Assembly: GCA_900550185.1 (NCBI GenBank)
Contig: URRN01000035.1
Span: forward strand, 1 to 13,694
Length of the DNA stretch: 13,694 nt
Direction of reading: 5' to 3'
Source: an uncultured Collinsella sp.
GTDB taxonomy: Bacteria > Actinomycetota > Coriobacteriia > Coriobacteriales > Coriobacteriaceae
The notes beneath the pieces were generated by a model, which saw only the letters and a list, made by a program, of their open reading frames with translations, was not told the origin of the DNA and did not search any database. This document shows positions 1 through 6,427 of this stretch, in pieces. A program made the position numbers and the translations under genes. Numbering within the stretch: position 1 is the first letter of the stretch; every line of letters begins with the position of its first letter.

Positions 1-83
1 ATAAGCGCAAGACCAAACTTCGCCGGAAACATCCTGTGCAAACGCATCATATCTGCCTTTATGGGATGGATCGCCCGCTTCAT
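1..83 (-). CDS. ABC transporter permease, 5' fragment (runs off the window)
   Basis: This is the first 27 codons of a minus-strand gene that continues beyond base 1. It begins MKRAIHPIKADMMRLHRMF, a basic and amphipathic start typical of ABC-2 type permeases just before their first membrane helix. Its ATG (83-81) overlaps the TGA of the upstream ATPase gene (82-80) as ATGA, the classic arrangement for translational coupling. The permease call rests on position and this short N-terminus; no membrane segment is visible yet. It would be the membrane partner of the ATPase at 80-841. Confidence 0.6.
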   Translation of the reverse strand, partial: MKRAIHPIKADMMRLHRMFPAKFGLAL

Positions 84-841
84 AGCGAGACCGCCTTCAT
101 CAAGCGCCTGTAATACTCTTTTAGGGATGGCGCCTCATCCCTTATGACGTCCATCGATTCCTTTTTCAGCAGTTCGCCGTCATGAAGAAACAGGCAGCAT
201 GTTGCAACCGATGCCAGCTCATCCAAATCATGGCTAGAGATGAGCATGGTCTTATCCTGTTCTCGATTCAATCGGCCGATAAGGGCCCATATACTCTCGA
301 TGCCCAGCGGGTCCAACCCATTTGCCGGCTCATCGAAAATTAGTACGTCGGTGTCGCCCAACAAAGCCGTAGCTATATCCAGCCGCCGTTTCATTCCCAG
401 AGAAAAACTGTTCACGCTCTTTTTCTCTTCGACGTCCAGCCCGACTAGGCTCAAAACGCGAGGAATCTCACGATTCGCATCAAGCCCCCATTCCGCACAT
501 CGGATCCGAAGATTCTCAGCCGCACTGAGGGATTGGTATGCTCCGCAGGAATCTGGCACATAGCCGACACGCGTCCGCATCGGGCTCAGCTCTTTTTTCG
601 ACTTGCCCCCAAAGAGCTCCACGCTCCCCGACGACGGCTCGCAGAGGCCCAAGACGATTTTAATAAGCGTGCTTTTGCCCGCACCGTTTGCACCAACAAG
701 GGCAAGGAGCTCAGACTGATGCACCTCGAAGGAAACGTCATGCAAAACGCGCCGTTTCCCGTAGCGCTTTGACACCTTTGATAACTTTATCGCTGATGCG
801 TTCATTGGCCTCCCGTTCTGCTTGATAGCAAAACCGCTCAT
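80..841 (-). CDS. ABC transporter ATP-binding protein, bacitracin/lantibiotic-immunity type
   Basis: 253-residue ATPase that would power a membrane permease. Visible motifs in order: Walker A GANGAGKST (residues 50-58), signature FSLGMKRRL (146-154), Walker B VLIFDEP (166-172, with D170 and the catalytic E171) and the H-loop histidine in SSHD (H204). The FSLGMKRRL form of the signature is typical of BcrA/lantibiotic self-protection ATPases, so export of an antimicrobial peptide or lipid-active compound is a reasonable guess, but the substrate is not readable. The ATG at 841 is chosen because AAGGAAAGAAGGA lies about 5 nt upstream; an in-frame ATG at residue 13 is the alternative. The 3' end overlaps the permease start by 4 nt. 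The promoter region carries two palindromic sites shared with the DUF2975 operon. Codon use is less GC-biased than in the downstream housekeeping genes. Confidence 0.9.
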   Translation of the reverse strand: MSGFAIKQNGRPMNASAIKLSKVSKRYGKRRVLHDVSFEVHQSELLALVGANGAGKSTLIKIVLGLCEPSSGSVELFGGKSKKELSPMRTRVGYVPDSCGAYQSLSAAENLRIRCAEWGLDANREIPRVLSLVGLDVEEKKSVNSFSLGMKRRLDIATALLGDTDVLIFDEPANGLDPLGIESIWALIGRLNREQDKTMLISSHDLDELASVATCCLFLHDGELLKKESMDVIRDEAPSLKEYYRRLMKAVSL

Positions 842-858
842 ATCGTTCCTTCTTTCCT

Positions 859-894
859 TTATCGTTTTTCATAGTTGTTATTGTTTTTCGATAA
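859..894. promoter_or_regulatory. Pair of operator-like palindromes upstream of the ABC genes
   Basis: Two sites sit 19 bp apart centre to centre. The distal one, 878-894, reads TTATTG-ttttt-CGATAA on the plus strand, a palindrome with one mismatched pair. The proximal one, 859-875, has one good half, TTATCG-ttttt, and a decayed second half (CATAGT). TTATCG (859-864) and CGATAA (889-894) also form the outer arms of one larger inverted repeat. The distal site covers the candidate -10, as expected for a repressor operator. The matching pair at 1904-1939 has the same spacing. The protein that binds is not known; the XRE regulator encoded next door is the obvious candidate. Confidence 0.55.
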
Positions 895-908
895 CTCATA
901 TTTGTCAA
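880..908 (-). promoter_or_regulatory. Candidate sigma-70 promoter for the ABC transporter operon
   Basis: On the minus strand a perfect -35 TTGACA (908-903) is followed after 17 bp by AACAAT (885-880), which matches four of six bases of the -10 consensus. It lies about 40 bp upstream of the ATG at 841. The -10 falls inside the distal operator-like palindrome (878-894). The position, perfect -35 and 17-bp spacer support it; the weak -10 is the reservation. Confidence 0.5.
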
Positions 909-913
909 GGTAA

Positions 914-944
914 TCTAAAAGAAAGAACCCGTGTTAGACACGGG
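914..944 (-). terminator. Rho-independent terminator of the DUF2975-XRE operon
   Basis: On the minus strand a 6-bp stem CCCGTG (944-939) pairs with CACGGG (933-928) across a 5-nt loop, followed by the T-rich stretch TTCTTTCTTTT. It lies about 40 bp after the stop of the XRE gene (986) and just before the ABC promoter, so it would separate the two operons. The stem is short but the uridine-rich tail is good. Confidence 0.6.
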
Positions 945-985
945 CCCCTTTACGCTGATATTTCGTTATAGTTGTTCGCTTTATG

Positions 986-1315
986 CTACTCGTCGCTCAA
1001 ATCTACAGCAAAGACTGATGTCGGAAGCAACGCCTCATTGCCTCCGCCGTCCCGCATCTGCCTCACGACATTTTTTGCACGCTCAACAATAAGCTCCTCA
1101 AGCTCTTTCTCGCTCACGCGCTGAATAATATCTCCCGGTTGACAGTCAAGTTCATCGCAAATATCGAGAAGCGTCTTAAGGCGAATAGCTTTAATTTTTC
1201 CGTTTCTTAGCTTAGAAATATTAGCCGGAGTATGCCCCGTGGCACGAATCAGATCAGCACTGGTCTTTCCGGTCTTAAGTAGCTGCGTCTCAAGCTCGAT
1301 GATGAGATAGCTCAT
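986..1315 (-). CDS. XRE-family (YozG-like) transcriptional regulator
   Basis: 109-residue DNA-binding protein. Residues about 1-67 form a small Cro/C1-type helix-turn-helix domain: TSADLIRATGHTPANISKLR holds helices 2-3, then LKTLLDICDELDCQPGDII, the conserved end of the YozG-like HTH family. The last 40 or so residues are a charged extension (EKELEELIVERAKNVVRQMR) that could be an amphipathic or coiled helix and is longer than in the shortest members. The gene starts 8 bp after the stop of the DUF2975 gene, with AGGAGG running from that stop, so the two form one operon. This pair of families recurs in Firmicutes and Actinobacteria (yoaS-yozG in Bacillus subtilis). By family it should regulate transcription, probably of its own operon; the target sites are inferred. 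Confidence 0.88.
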   Translation of the reverse strand: MSYLIIELETQLLKTGKTSADLIRATGHTPANISKLRNGKIKAIRLKTLLDICDELDCQPGDIIQRVSEKELEELIVERAKNVVRQMRDGGGNEALLPTSVFAVDLSDE

Positions 1316-1323
1316 GCTTCCTC

Positions 1324-1884
1324 CTACACAAGCTCGTCAGACTGCTCTTGGAGCAGCGAGGCATAACTCCAGATCGCCGAGATAAACAAACAGACAACTG
1401 CGCCGATAAACGACCCCGCATCAAAGGTAGCGCCTTGGCAAATCTCAATAACGAAGGAATGAGGCACGATGTAAAGCTCCAGTCCGCCAATGGTGAGACT
1501 AACCGATCCATAGGCACCAACAAGCGAAACCGCGGCGTTAACAGCAAAGGCAAGCGCGAGAACACGGATAAGCCGCACATGCGTCTTGGTAAAGGGCGAG
1601 ACGCCCCGAGAGATATTACGGCTGATCCCGCACAAAACGACAAGCGAAATACCCACGACGAGCGCCAGGCACAGTCCGCTTGGGATAACGATGCACCCGC
1701 CATCGAGAAGCGTCACGACACCGAAAGAATCGACAGAAGCAACGTTTGCAACCGCATACCAGATCACGTAAACAACCAACGCGGCAAAAGCGACGAGCAT
1801 CCCTGCAAAAACGGCTGCCATGCAAAAACCAAGCTTCCTGATATTTTCGCCCGCCTTGGCCATACGCTGAACGCTGTTGGACAT
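1324..1884 (-). CDS. DUF2975 family membrane protein
   Basis: 186-residue integral membrane protein with four predicted helices, at about residues 19-43, 68-88, 104-126 and 157-178. The loop before helix 3 has SRGVSPFT (92-99), the most recognisable DUF2975 motif. The frame stays open up to 2046, but the ATG at 1884 (MSNSVQRM) is preferred. It has GAGGGTGAG just upstream, the extra 54 residues do not look like protein, and the operator-like repeats at 1904-1939 would otherwise be coding. Family function is unknown; members are nearly always paired with a YozG-like HTH protein, which here follows after 8 bp. A plausible role is holding or modulating that regulator at the membrane. The block is AT-richer than the rest of the window. 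Confidence 0.85.
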   Translation of the reverse strand: MSNSVQRMAKAGENIRKLGFCMAAVFAGMLVAFAALVVYVIWYAVANVASVDSFGVVTLLDGGCIVIPSGLCLALVVGISLVVLCGISRNISRGVSPFTKTHVRLIRVLALAFAVNAAVSLVGAYGSVSLTIGGLELYIVPHSFVIEICQGATFDAGSFIGAVVCLFISAIWSYASLLQEQSDELV

Positions 1885-1903
1885 ACACTCACCCTCATCG
1901 ACT

Positions 1904-1939
1904 CTATCGTTATTCGAACAGTTTATCGAACAACGATAT
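1904..1939. promoter_or_regulatory. Pair of operator-like palindromes upstream of DUF2975-XRE
   Basis: The distal site 1924-1938 is a perfect palindrome, TATCG-aacaa-CGATA. The proximal site 1904-1919 reads CTATCG-ttatt-CGAAC, good in one half and partial in the other. The centres (1931 and 1912) are 19 bp apart. ATCGTTATTCGA (1906-1917) and TCGAACAACGAT (1926-1937) are also inverted copies of one another at 11 of 12 positions. The arrangement, including which half is weak, copies that at 859-894. The pair lies 20-55 bp upstream of the ATG at 1884. I found no convincing -35/-10 pair for this operon, although the palindromes cover the place where the -10 lies in the ABC promoter. Confidence 0.55.
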
Positions 1940-2026
1940 TGATTGCATGCGGAAAGCCCCGCCAGTGCGCATAGGCCATTTACTAACCCGGAGGGGTGAG
2001 CGTGGATTTTTGGACACATATCGAAC

Positions 2027-2090
2027 GAGAGTGGATAATCTCCCACTTTGAGGCCGCCACCGGGCCTAAAACGGGAGATTATCCACTCTC
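2027..2090. repeat. Long intergenic hairpin, 18-bp perfect arms
   Basis: GAGAGTGGATAATCTCCC (2027-2044) is perfectly complementary to 2073-2090. The 28-nt interior carries a second helix, AGGCC (2051-2055) with GGCCT (2063-2067), flanked by TTT/AAA, so nearly the whole 64 nt can fold. No run of T follows on either strand, so it is not a textbook intrinsic terminator. It begins 24 bp past the stop of the minus-strand Hpt gene. It resembles the hairpin at 6428-6494 in size, loop skeleton and part of the arm, which suggests a dispersed element family. Confidence 0.8.
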
Positions 2091-2114
2091 ATAGTCATCA
2101 AGGCCCGCAAGCTC

Positions 2115-2471
2115 TTATTCGGCCGCCTCGCGCAGGGCCGACATCGTTGCCGCATATTGCTGCTGCAACGCATGCATTCCCTCGCGAGCGCCGTCAACGG
2201 CATCGGCACCGCGCAGCGCTTCGGTCACCACAACCGCCGGCTCGTACAGATTATCGAATCCCAGGTTCTGGCTCACGCCCTTGAGCGTATGCGCTGCCAT
2301 AAACGCACCTTCGGCGTCTCCTGCCGCCATGGCGGCCTCCAGCTTGTCTATGCTCTCGTCATCTAAAAACTTGAGGGCAAAGCGGGCAAGCATTTCCTCG
2401 CCCATCAGCCGAGCGCACGCGTCATCATAATTGGCGCCAATCTTCTCATACGCCTCACGCATGGAGATCAT
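2115..2471 (-). CDS. Stand-alone histidine phosphotransfer (Hpt) protein
   Basis: 118-residue helical protein with the Hpt motif AAHTLKG. H61 is the expected phosphorylated histidine, followed by the usual small/hydrophobic pattern (VSQNLGF). Hpt proteins shuttle phosphoryl groups between receiver domains and a hybrid kinase in phosphorelays; they act in the cytoplasm and have no enzyme activity of their own. The length is normal for a single-domain Hpt. The ATG at 2471 has AAAGGAG 9 nt upstream; a second in-frame ATG at codon 4 is possible. The gene follows the receiver/HD-GYP gene by 23 bp on the same strand, so the receiver in that protein is its most likely partner. No histidine kinase is encoded in the window. 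Confidence 0.88.
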   Translation of the reverse strand: MISMREAYEKIGANYDDACARLMGEEMLARFALKFLDDESIDKLEAAMAAGDAEGAFMAAHTLKGVSQNLGFDNLYEPAVVVTEALRGADAVDGAREGMHALQQQYAATMSALREAAE

Positions 2472-2494
2472 GGATTAAAACTCCTTTGGTCAAA

Positions 2495-4375
2495 CTAAAT
2501 CGTGGGAAACGCGACGACGTCGGCGGGGCGTGCCAACGTCTCGGCAATTTGGTCTTGCACCTCGAGCAGGCAATCGAGCAGCAGCGGGTTAAAGGTGCCG
2601 CACTTACCGTCCAGGATCATCTGGATTGCCTCCTCGTGCGGGATAGCGTCCTTGTACACGCGCACACTCGTCAGTGCATCGTACACGTCGGCCACCGAAA
2701 CCACCTGCGCGGCGATGGGGATATCGTCGCCCTTGAGGCCATCGGGATAACCCTTGCCGTCCCAGCGCTCGTGATGCCAACGCGCAATCTGGTACGCATA
2801 TTCCATAAGCGCATTGCCGACGTGATGGCGGCCCAGCTCAAGCAACATGTCGGCGCCCATCGTGGTATGCGTCTTCATAATCTCGAACTCCTCGGGCGTA
2901 AGGCGCCCGGGCTTGTTGAGAATCGCATCGTCAATCGACATCTTGCCGATATCGTGCAGCGCCGAAGCCAGGGCAATCGTAGAGCGTTCCTCATTGTCGA
3001 GGGAGATGGTATCGCTACGCTGGACCAGACAGCCAAGCAGCAGCTCGGTCAGCTTCTCGATGTTCGTAACGTGCCTGCCGCTCTCGCCGTTGCGAAGCTC
3101 CATGACGCCAGCCATGATGTCGATGAGCATGCGACTGTTCTTGACGCGCTCGTTGTACTGCTGGGACAGCAGACTCGTCAGGCGGCGCTGTTTGGCGTAT
3201 AGGCGGATGGTGTTGCTTACACGGCGGCGCACGACACGGGAGTCAAACGGGCGGTTGATATAGTCCGAGGCGCCCAGCTCGTACGCGCGCAGAACCATAT
3301 CATCGGAATCTTCGCTCGAAATCATGATGAAAGGTAGATTGTCGATACCCGATCGGCGCGACAGATCGGCCAGCACCTCAAAGCCGCTTATGCCCGGCAT
3401 GACAATATCCAGCAGCACGAGCGACAACTCATCGCCATAGCGGTCGACCATGTCGAGTGCCGTACGACCGTTGTCGGCCTCGAGGATGCAATACTCGTCC
3501 TTGAGCATCTCGTTGAGAATGACTCGGTTCATCTCGGAGTCATCGACAATAAGCACCAAAGGCTTTTCGCTTTGGAAAGCCTCGATGGAATCGGCGTCGG
3601 TCACGACCGTACCGGCTTTTGCCTTAGCGCGGCTCAATAACTGGACAGCGCGGCCAACGCCCTCATCGACCGTCTCGCCATGAATGCGAACACCACCAAC
3701 ACATGCCGTCAAGCTCACGTACTCATGGCCCGGAATAATCGTGGAACGAACGGCATCGGACACCTGATGCAGGCGACGGGTGAAGTCATCGGAGGGAATA
3801 TTGGGCATGACAACCACAAACTTGTCGCAGCCATAGCGCACAAGCTCGTCAGTCGAACGGATTCCGCTGCGCATGGCTGTCGCCACAGCACCGAGCGCAA
3901 GGTCGCCGGCATGACGGCCACATGTATCGTTGAAGACCCTAAAATCATCAAGGTCGATCATCGCAACGCCGGCATTCATGCGGACGCTTCGGAGCTTTTC
4001 CTCGTAATATCGGCGATTGCGCACACTCGTCAGCACGTCGGTGTAGACAAGGTCCTCTTCTGCGGCCTCTTGCTCATCAATCGGACGCACCATCAGCAGG
4101 ACATGAGGCTCGCCCTCGACCTTCAGAGGGCGCAGGCGAGCGCGGTACTCAGTACCATCATTGAGCAGCTGCTCCGACACCTCATCGGAGTCTGCCAAGG
4201 CCTCAAGACTCGACTGACGCAGACAAGGGCAGCGATCGCCGGCGAGCAAGCAGTTAGGCTCCCTCTTAATCTGATCGGCCGACAGCAAACGCACCACGGG
4301 GTAGGTCTTTGCGACGCGGGCGACCTCAGCGGCAGCCTCCTCGTCGGTTAGATTGACCTCGTGATTATTGAGCAT
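2495..4375 (-). CDS. PAS-like / degenerate GGDEF / receiver / HD-GYP protein (putative c-di-GMP phosphodiesterase)
   Basis: 626-residue signalling protein. Residues 1-100 look like a PAS-type sensor with a cysteine cluster (C42, C49, C51). Residues about 108-262 are a GGDEF domain whose signature is GCDKF (182-186) instead of GGDEF. The metal-site aspartate region (IDLDDF, 140-145) and an RxxD inhibitory site (R173-D176, exactly five residues before the signature) are kept. Residues about 272-395 are a response-regulator receiver with the D278/D279 acidic pair and phospho-acceptor D323; the usual lysine before the proline is arginine (R375). Residues about 405-613 are an intact HD-GYP domain: HDIGK (474-478), HT (503-504), HHERWDGKGYPDG (534-546). 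The likely reading is a phosphorylation-controlled c-di-GMP hydrolase whose GGDEF domain binds rather than makes c-di-GMP. The start is supported by GAAAGGG about 7 nt upstream of the ATG. The Hpt gene follows. Confidence 0.92.
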   Translation of the reverse strand: MLNNHEVNLTDEEAAAEVARVAKTYPVVRLLSADQIKREPNCLLAGDRCPCLRQSSLEALADSDEVSEQLLNDGTEYRARLRPLKVEGEPHVLLMVRPIDEQEAAEEDLVYTDVLTSVRNRRYYEEKLRSVRMNAGVAMIDLDDFRVFNDTCGRHAGDLALGAVATAMRSGIRSTDELVRYGCDKFVVVMPNIPSDDFTRRLHQVSDAVRSTIIPGHEYVSLTACVGGVRIHGETVDEGVGRAVQLLSRAKAKAGTVVTDADSIEAFQSEKPLVLIVDDSEMNRVILNEMLKDEYCILEADNGRTALDMVDRYGDELSLVLLDIVMPGISGFEVLADLSRRSGIDNLPFIMISSEDSDDMVLRAYELGASDYINRPFDSRVVRRRVSNTIRLYAKQRRLTSLLSQQYNERVKNSRMLIDIMAGVMELRNGESGRHVTNIEKLTELLLGCLVQRSDTISLDNEERSTIALASALHDIGKMSIDDAILNKPGRLTPEEFEIMKTHTTMGADMLLELGRHHVGNALMEYAYQIARWHHERWDGKGYPDGLKGDDIPIAAQVVSVADVYDALTSVRVYKDAIPHEEAIQMILDGKCGTFNPLLLDCLLEVQDQIAETLARPADVVAFPTI

Positions 4376-4586
4376 ATGGGGCCCTTTCGATAGTTTCGCA
4401 TGGTAGCGGTGGGTTCCAAATGCTACAAGGGTAACACCTTGTCGATGCAGGTAAGTACGTGAATGCTGTTACATTTTTATGAGTTGGCAGACGGCGCGAT
4501 TGAAGTCGCAGACGTGAGGTCTTGAGCACATTTGTTAACACGGCCGAAACGTTTGCGAGTGAAGGCTGTTTTGTTTTTTGCAGCTG

Positions 4587-5384
4587 TTAGAGCCCCAGGA
4601 TGCCACGGACAGTCTGGGCAGCCGCTGTCGGGCGATCGCGCAGGCCGTTGTGCGCGCCGGGAACCATTACGAGTGGACAGCCCAAAAGCTCAGCCGCCAT
4701 CCTCGTGCCAGCCTCGCGGGGTGTACCGACCGAAAGCTCGCCCAAAAACACAGCCGACACCGCCTTTGACGCGCGGGCGCGCTCCCAGTCGGGAGCATAT
4801 GTCATATTTGTTCCGTATTCATTGGCCATAAAGCAACGACCATTGCGCAGGGCATGTTTGGCTTCTGGTTCGGTCGTCCCGGGAGCCTCGGGGTCCAAGT
4901 CGCCGAGGGCTCCCAAGAAAAGCCGGAGCGCCCTTGAAACCTTTCCCGCCGCAATCATATCGAGCAAAACCGGAGCTGCGCCCATACCGACGCCTTTGGC
5001 CGACACAGCCGGCTCATGCAGAATCGCACGGGCGACGAGATGGGGTTCGGTGCGAAGAAGCTCCAGCGCAACCAACGTACCGGCACTATGCGCAAGCACA
5101 TTTGCCGGAGCGCCAACGTGTTCGATCACGGCTTGCAGGTCGGCGGCCTGAGCGGCAAGATCATAGCTGCCGTCTGCCGCATCGCTGCTGCCACCGCAGC
5201 CGCGGCGGTCGTAGGCAATTACGCGGTAGTTGCGGCTGAGCTCACAAGCGATACCGTCGAAAAATGCGCCGTCGACACAAGCGCCGTGCACGCACACCAA
5301 GGCGGGCGCATCGGACGATACAACCGGGCCGGCATACTCGCGACAGGCGATCGTGGTGCCCGCATTCTCAACCGTAAAATCCAT
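4587..5384 (-). CDS. Alpha/beta hydrolase
   Basis: 265-residue single-domain alpha/beta hydrolase. The oxyanion segment is VHGACVDG (32-39), the nucleophile elbow is AHSAG with S100, and the general-base histidine is H245 in PGAHNGL. The acid is probably an aspartate or glutamate near residues 210-216 (GELS, E216), which cannot be fixed without a structure. YDRRGCGGS (58-66) after strand 4 is typical of the esterase/haloperoxidase-like branch. There is no signal peptide, so it is cytoplasmic. The substrate is not predictable. The ATG at 5384 has GGGAA about 7 nt upstream. It is transcribed away from the radical SAM gene, with about 220 bp between the two starts and no sign of an operon partner. 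Confidence 0.88.
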   Translation of the reverse strand: MDFTVENAGTTIACREYAGPVVSSDAPALVCVHGACVDGAFFDGIACELSRNYRVIAYDRRGCGGSSDAADGSYDLAAQAADLQAVIEHVGAPANVLAHSAGTLVALELLRTEPHLVARAILHEPAVSAKGVGMGAAPVLLDMIAAGKVSRALRLFLGALGDLDPEAPGTTEPEAKHALRNGRCFMANEYGTNMTYAPDWERARASKAVSAVFLGELSVGTPREAGTRMAAELLGCPLVMVPGAHNGLRDRPTAAAQTVRGILGL

Positions 5385-5569
5385 ACTGTGTTCCCATCGT
5401 CAATGCCCATCCAGTTGCCCGTCAGTACGGTTGGATAGACCCGCATTGCCTTACACCTTGTTAACAGATTAACTGTACCCGACCTGAGGCTTTTCATGGC
5501 ACGGCATAATGAGCGACGTGCAAAAACGAAACTTGTAAAGCAAGAGCCCGCACCTTGCTTTGGAGCCGA

Positions 5570-5578
5570 TGCTATGCT
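5570..5578 (+). promoter_or_regulatory. Candidate extended -10 promoter of the radical SAM gene
   Basis: TGcTATGCT is an extended -10 element (TGn plus a hexamer matching the consensus at four of six bases) about 30 bp upstream of the start codon at 5610. No -35 is recognisable at the usual distance, which extended -10 promoters can tolerate. If used, transcription would begin near 5585, downstream of the ATG at 5496, which argues for the shorter protein. Confidence 0.35.
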
Positions 5579-5609
5579 TAGGCACAATTGTCTTGAGGAG
5601 CATATGCCT

Positions 5610-6386
5610 ATGTCTACGTTTTTGAATGCCAGCCCCATCTTTGGGCCCGTTCGCAGCCGTCGCCTTGGTCTCTCGCTCGGCGTCAACATGATGCCGGCCA
5701 GCGGCAAAATCTGCACGTTCGACTGCATTTACTGCGAAAACGGCCTCAACGCCGAGCGCCCCTGCCATGAGCCGTACAACACAGCCGCCGTGGTACTCGG
5801 CGCGCTCGAGGCAAAGCTGCGCGAAATGGCAGCCAAGGGCGAGCTCCCCGATGTGATCACCTTCGCAGGCAACGGCGAGCCCACCGCCGCACCGGAGTTT
5901 CCGCAGGCCATCGCCGGCGCCGTCGCGCTGCGCGACGAGCTTGCCCCAAACTCCAAGATCGCCGTGCTTTCCAACGGCACGCGCGCCGACCGCCCCGAGG
6001 TGCACGACGCGCTCATGATGGTCGACGACAACATTCTTAAGCTCGATACCGTCGACCCGGCGTTTATCCAGCTGCTTGACCAGCCTGTTGGCCCCTACGA
6101 CGTCGAGCACCAGATCGAAACGTTCGCAAGCTTTGACGGTCACGTTATTATCCAGACGATCTTTTTGACCGGCGAGTATCAGGGCAAGCTCATCGACAAC
6201 ACCGGCGAGGAGTACGTTGCCCCCTGGCTCGCGGCGCTTGAGCGCATTCGCCCACAAGAAGCGACCATCTACACGGTGGCGCGCGAGACGCCGGTCGCCG
6301 GCCTTGCCAAAGCAGCGCCCAAGGTGCTCGACAAGATCGCTGCACGCGTGCGCGCCCTCGGCATTCCCTGCCAGGTGAGCTACTAG
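5610..6386 (+). CDS. Radical SAM protein, TYW1-like COG0731 group
   Basis: 258-residue radical SAM enzyme. The [4Fe-4S]-binding CxxxCxxC motif is C35, C39, C42 in KICTFDCIYCENG, preceded by the family hallmark FGPVRSRRLG. ITFAGNGEPT supplies the glycine-rich SAM-binding strand. Proteins of this layout are annotated as Fe-S oxidoreductases related to wyosine synthase TYW1, but bacterial members lack the tRNA-Phe wyosine pathway and their substrate is unknown. The frame is open from an ATG at 5496, giving 38 extra residues with no family resemblance. GAGGAG lies 9 nt before the ATG at 5610 and 3 nt before a second ATG at 5604, so 5610 or 5604 is preferred. The upstream ATG also has a GAGG nearby, so the start is not fully settled. 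There is no terminator with a long T tract; a palindrome follows at 6428. Confidence 0.85.
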   Translation: MSTFLNASPIFGPVRSRRLGLSLGVNMMPASGKICTFDCIYCENGLNAERPCHEPYNTAAVVLGALEAKLREMAAKGELPDVITFAGNGEPTAAPEFPQAIAGAVALRDELAPNSKIAVLSNGTRADRPEVHDALMMVDDNILKLDTVDPAFIQLLDQPVGPYDVEHQIETFASFDGHVIIQTIFLTGEYQGKLIDNTGEEYVAPWLAALERIRPQEATIYTVARETPVAGLAKAAPKVLDKIAARVRALGIPCQVSY

Positions 6387-6427
6387 CAAAACCACGCAGC
6401 AGCCAGTGCCCGCCATCCCGCTCCATC

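Noticed and set aside
2019..2031. TATCGAACGAGAG as a third copy of the paired operator motif
   Set aside because: Only the left half matches; no CGATA half follows at the 5-bp spacing, and it lies 135 bp from the start codon.
1885..2046. 54-residue N-terminal extension of the DUF2975 protein
   Set aside because: Not membrane-like or family-like, covers the paired palindromes and part of a long hairpin, and a good ribosome binding site supports the ATG at 1884.
2486..3202. 238-codon plus-strand open frame opposite the HD-GYP domain
   Set aside because: Antisense shadow of an intact HD-GYP domain; no motif of its own.
4403..4426. tRNA-like T-arm (GGTTCCAAAT between GTAGC and GCTAC)
   Set aside because: No acceptor stem, D-arm or anticodon arm surrounds it, so it is a chance resemblance.
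5496..5609. 38-residue N-terminal extension of the radical SAM protein
   Set aside because: Starts before the candidate promoter and has no family similarity; GAGGAG supports the internal ATG. A GAGG before 5496 means it is not fully excluded.
5469..6416. 315-codon minus-strand open frame opposite the radical SAM gene
   Set aside because: Antisense shadow; the plus-strand frame contains the CxxxCxxC motif and the COG0731 hallmark.
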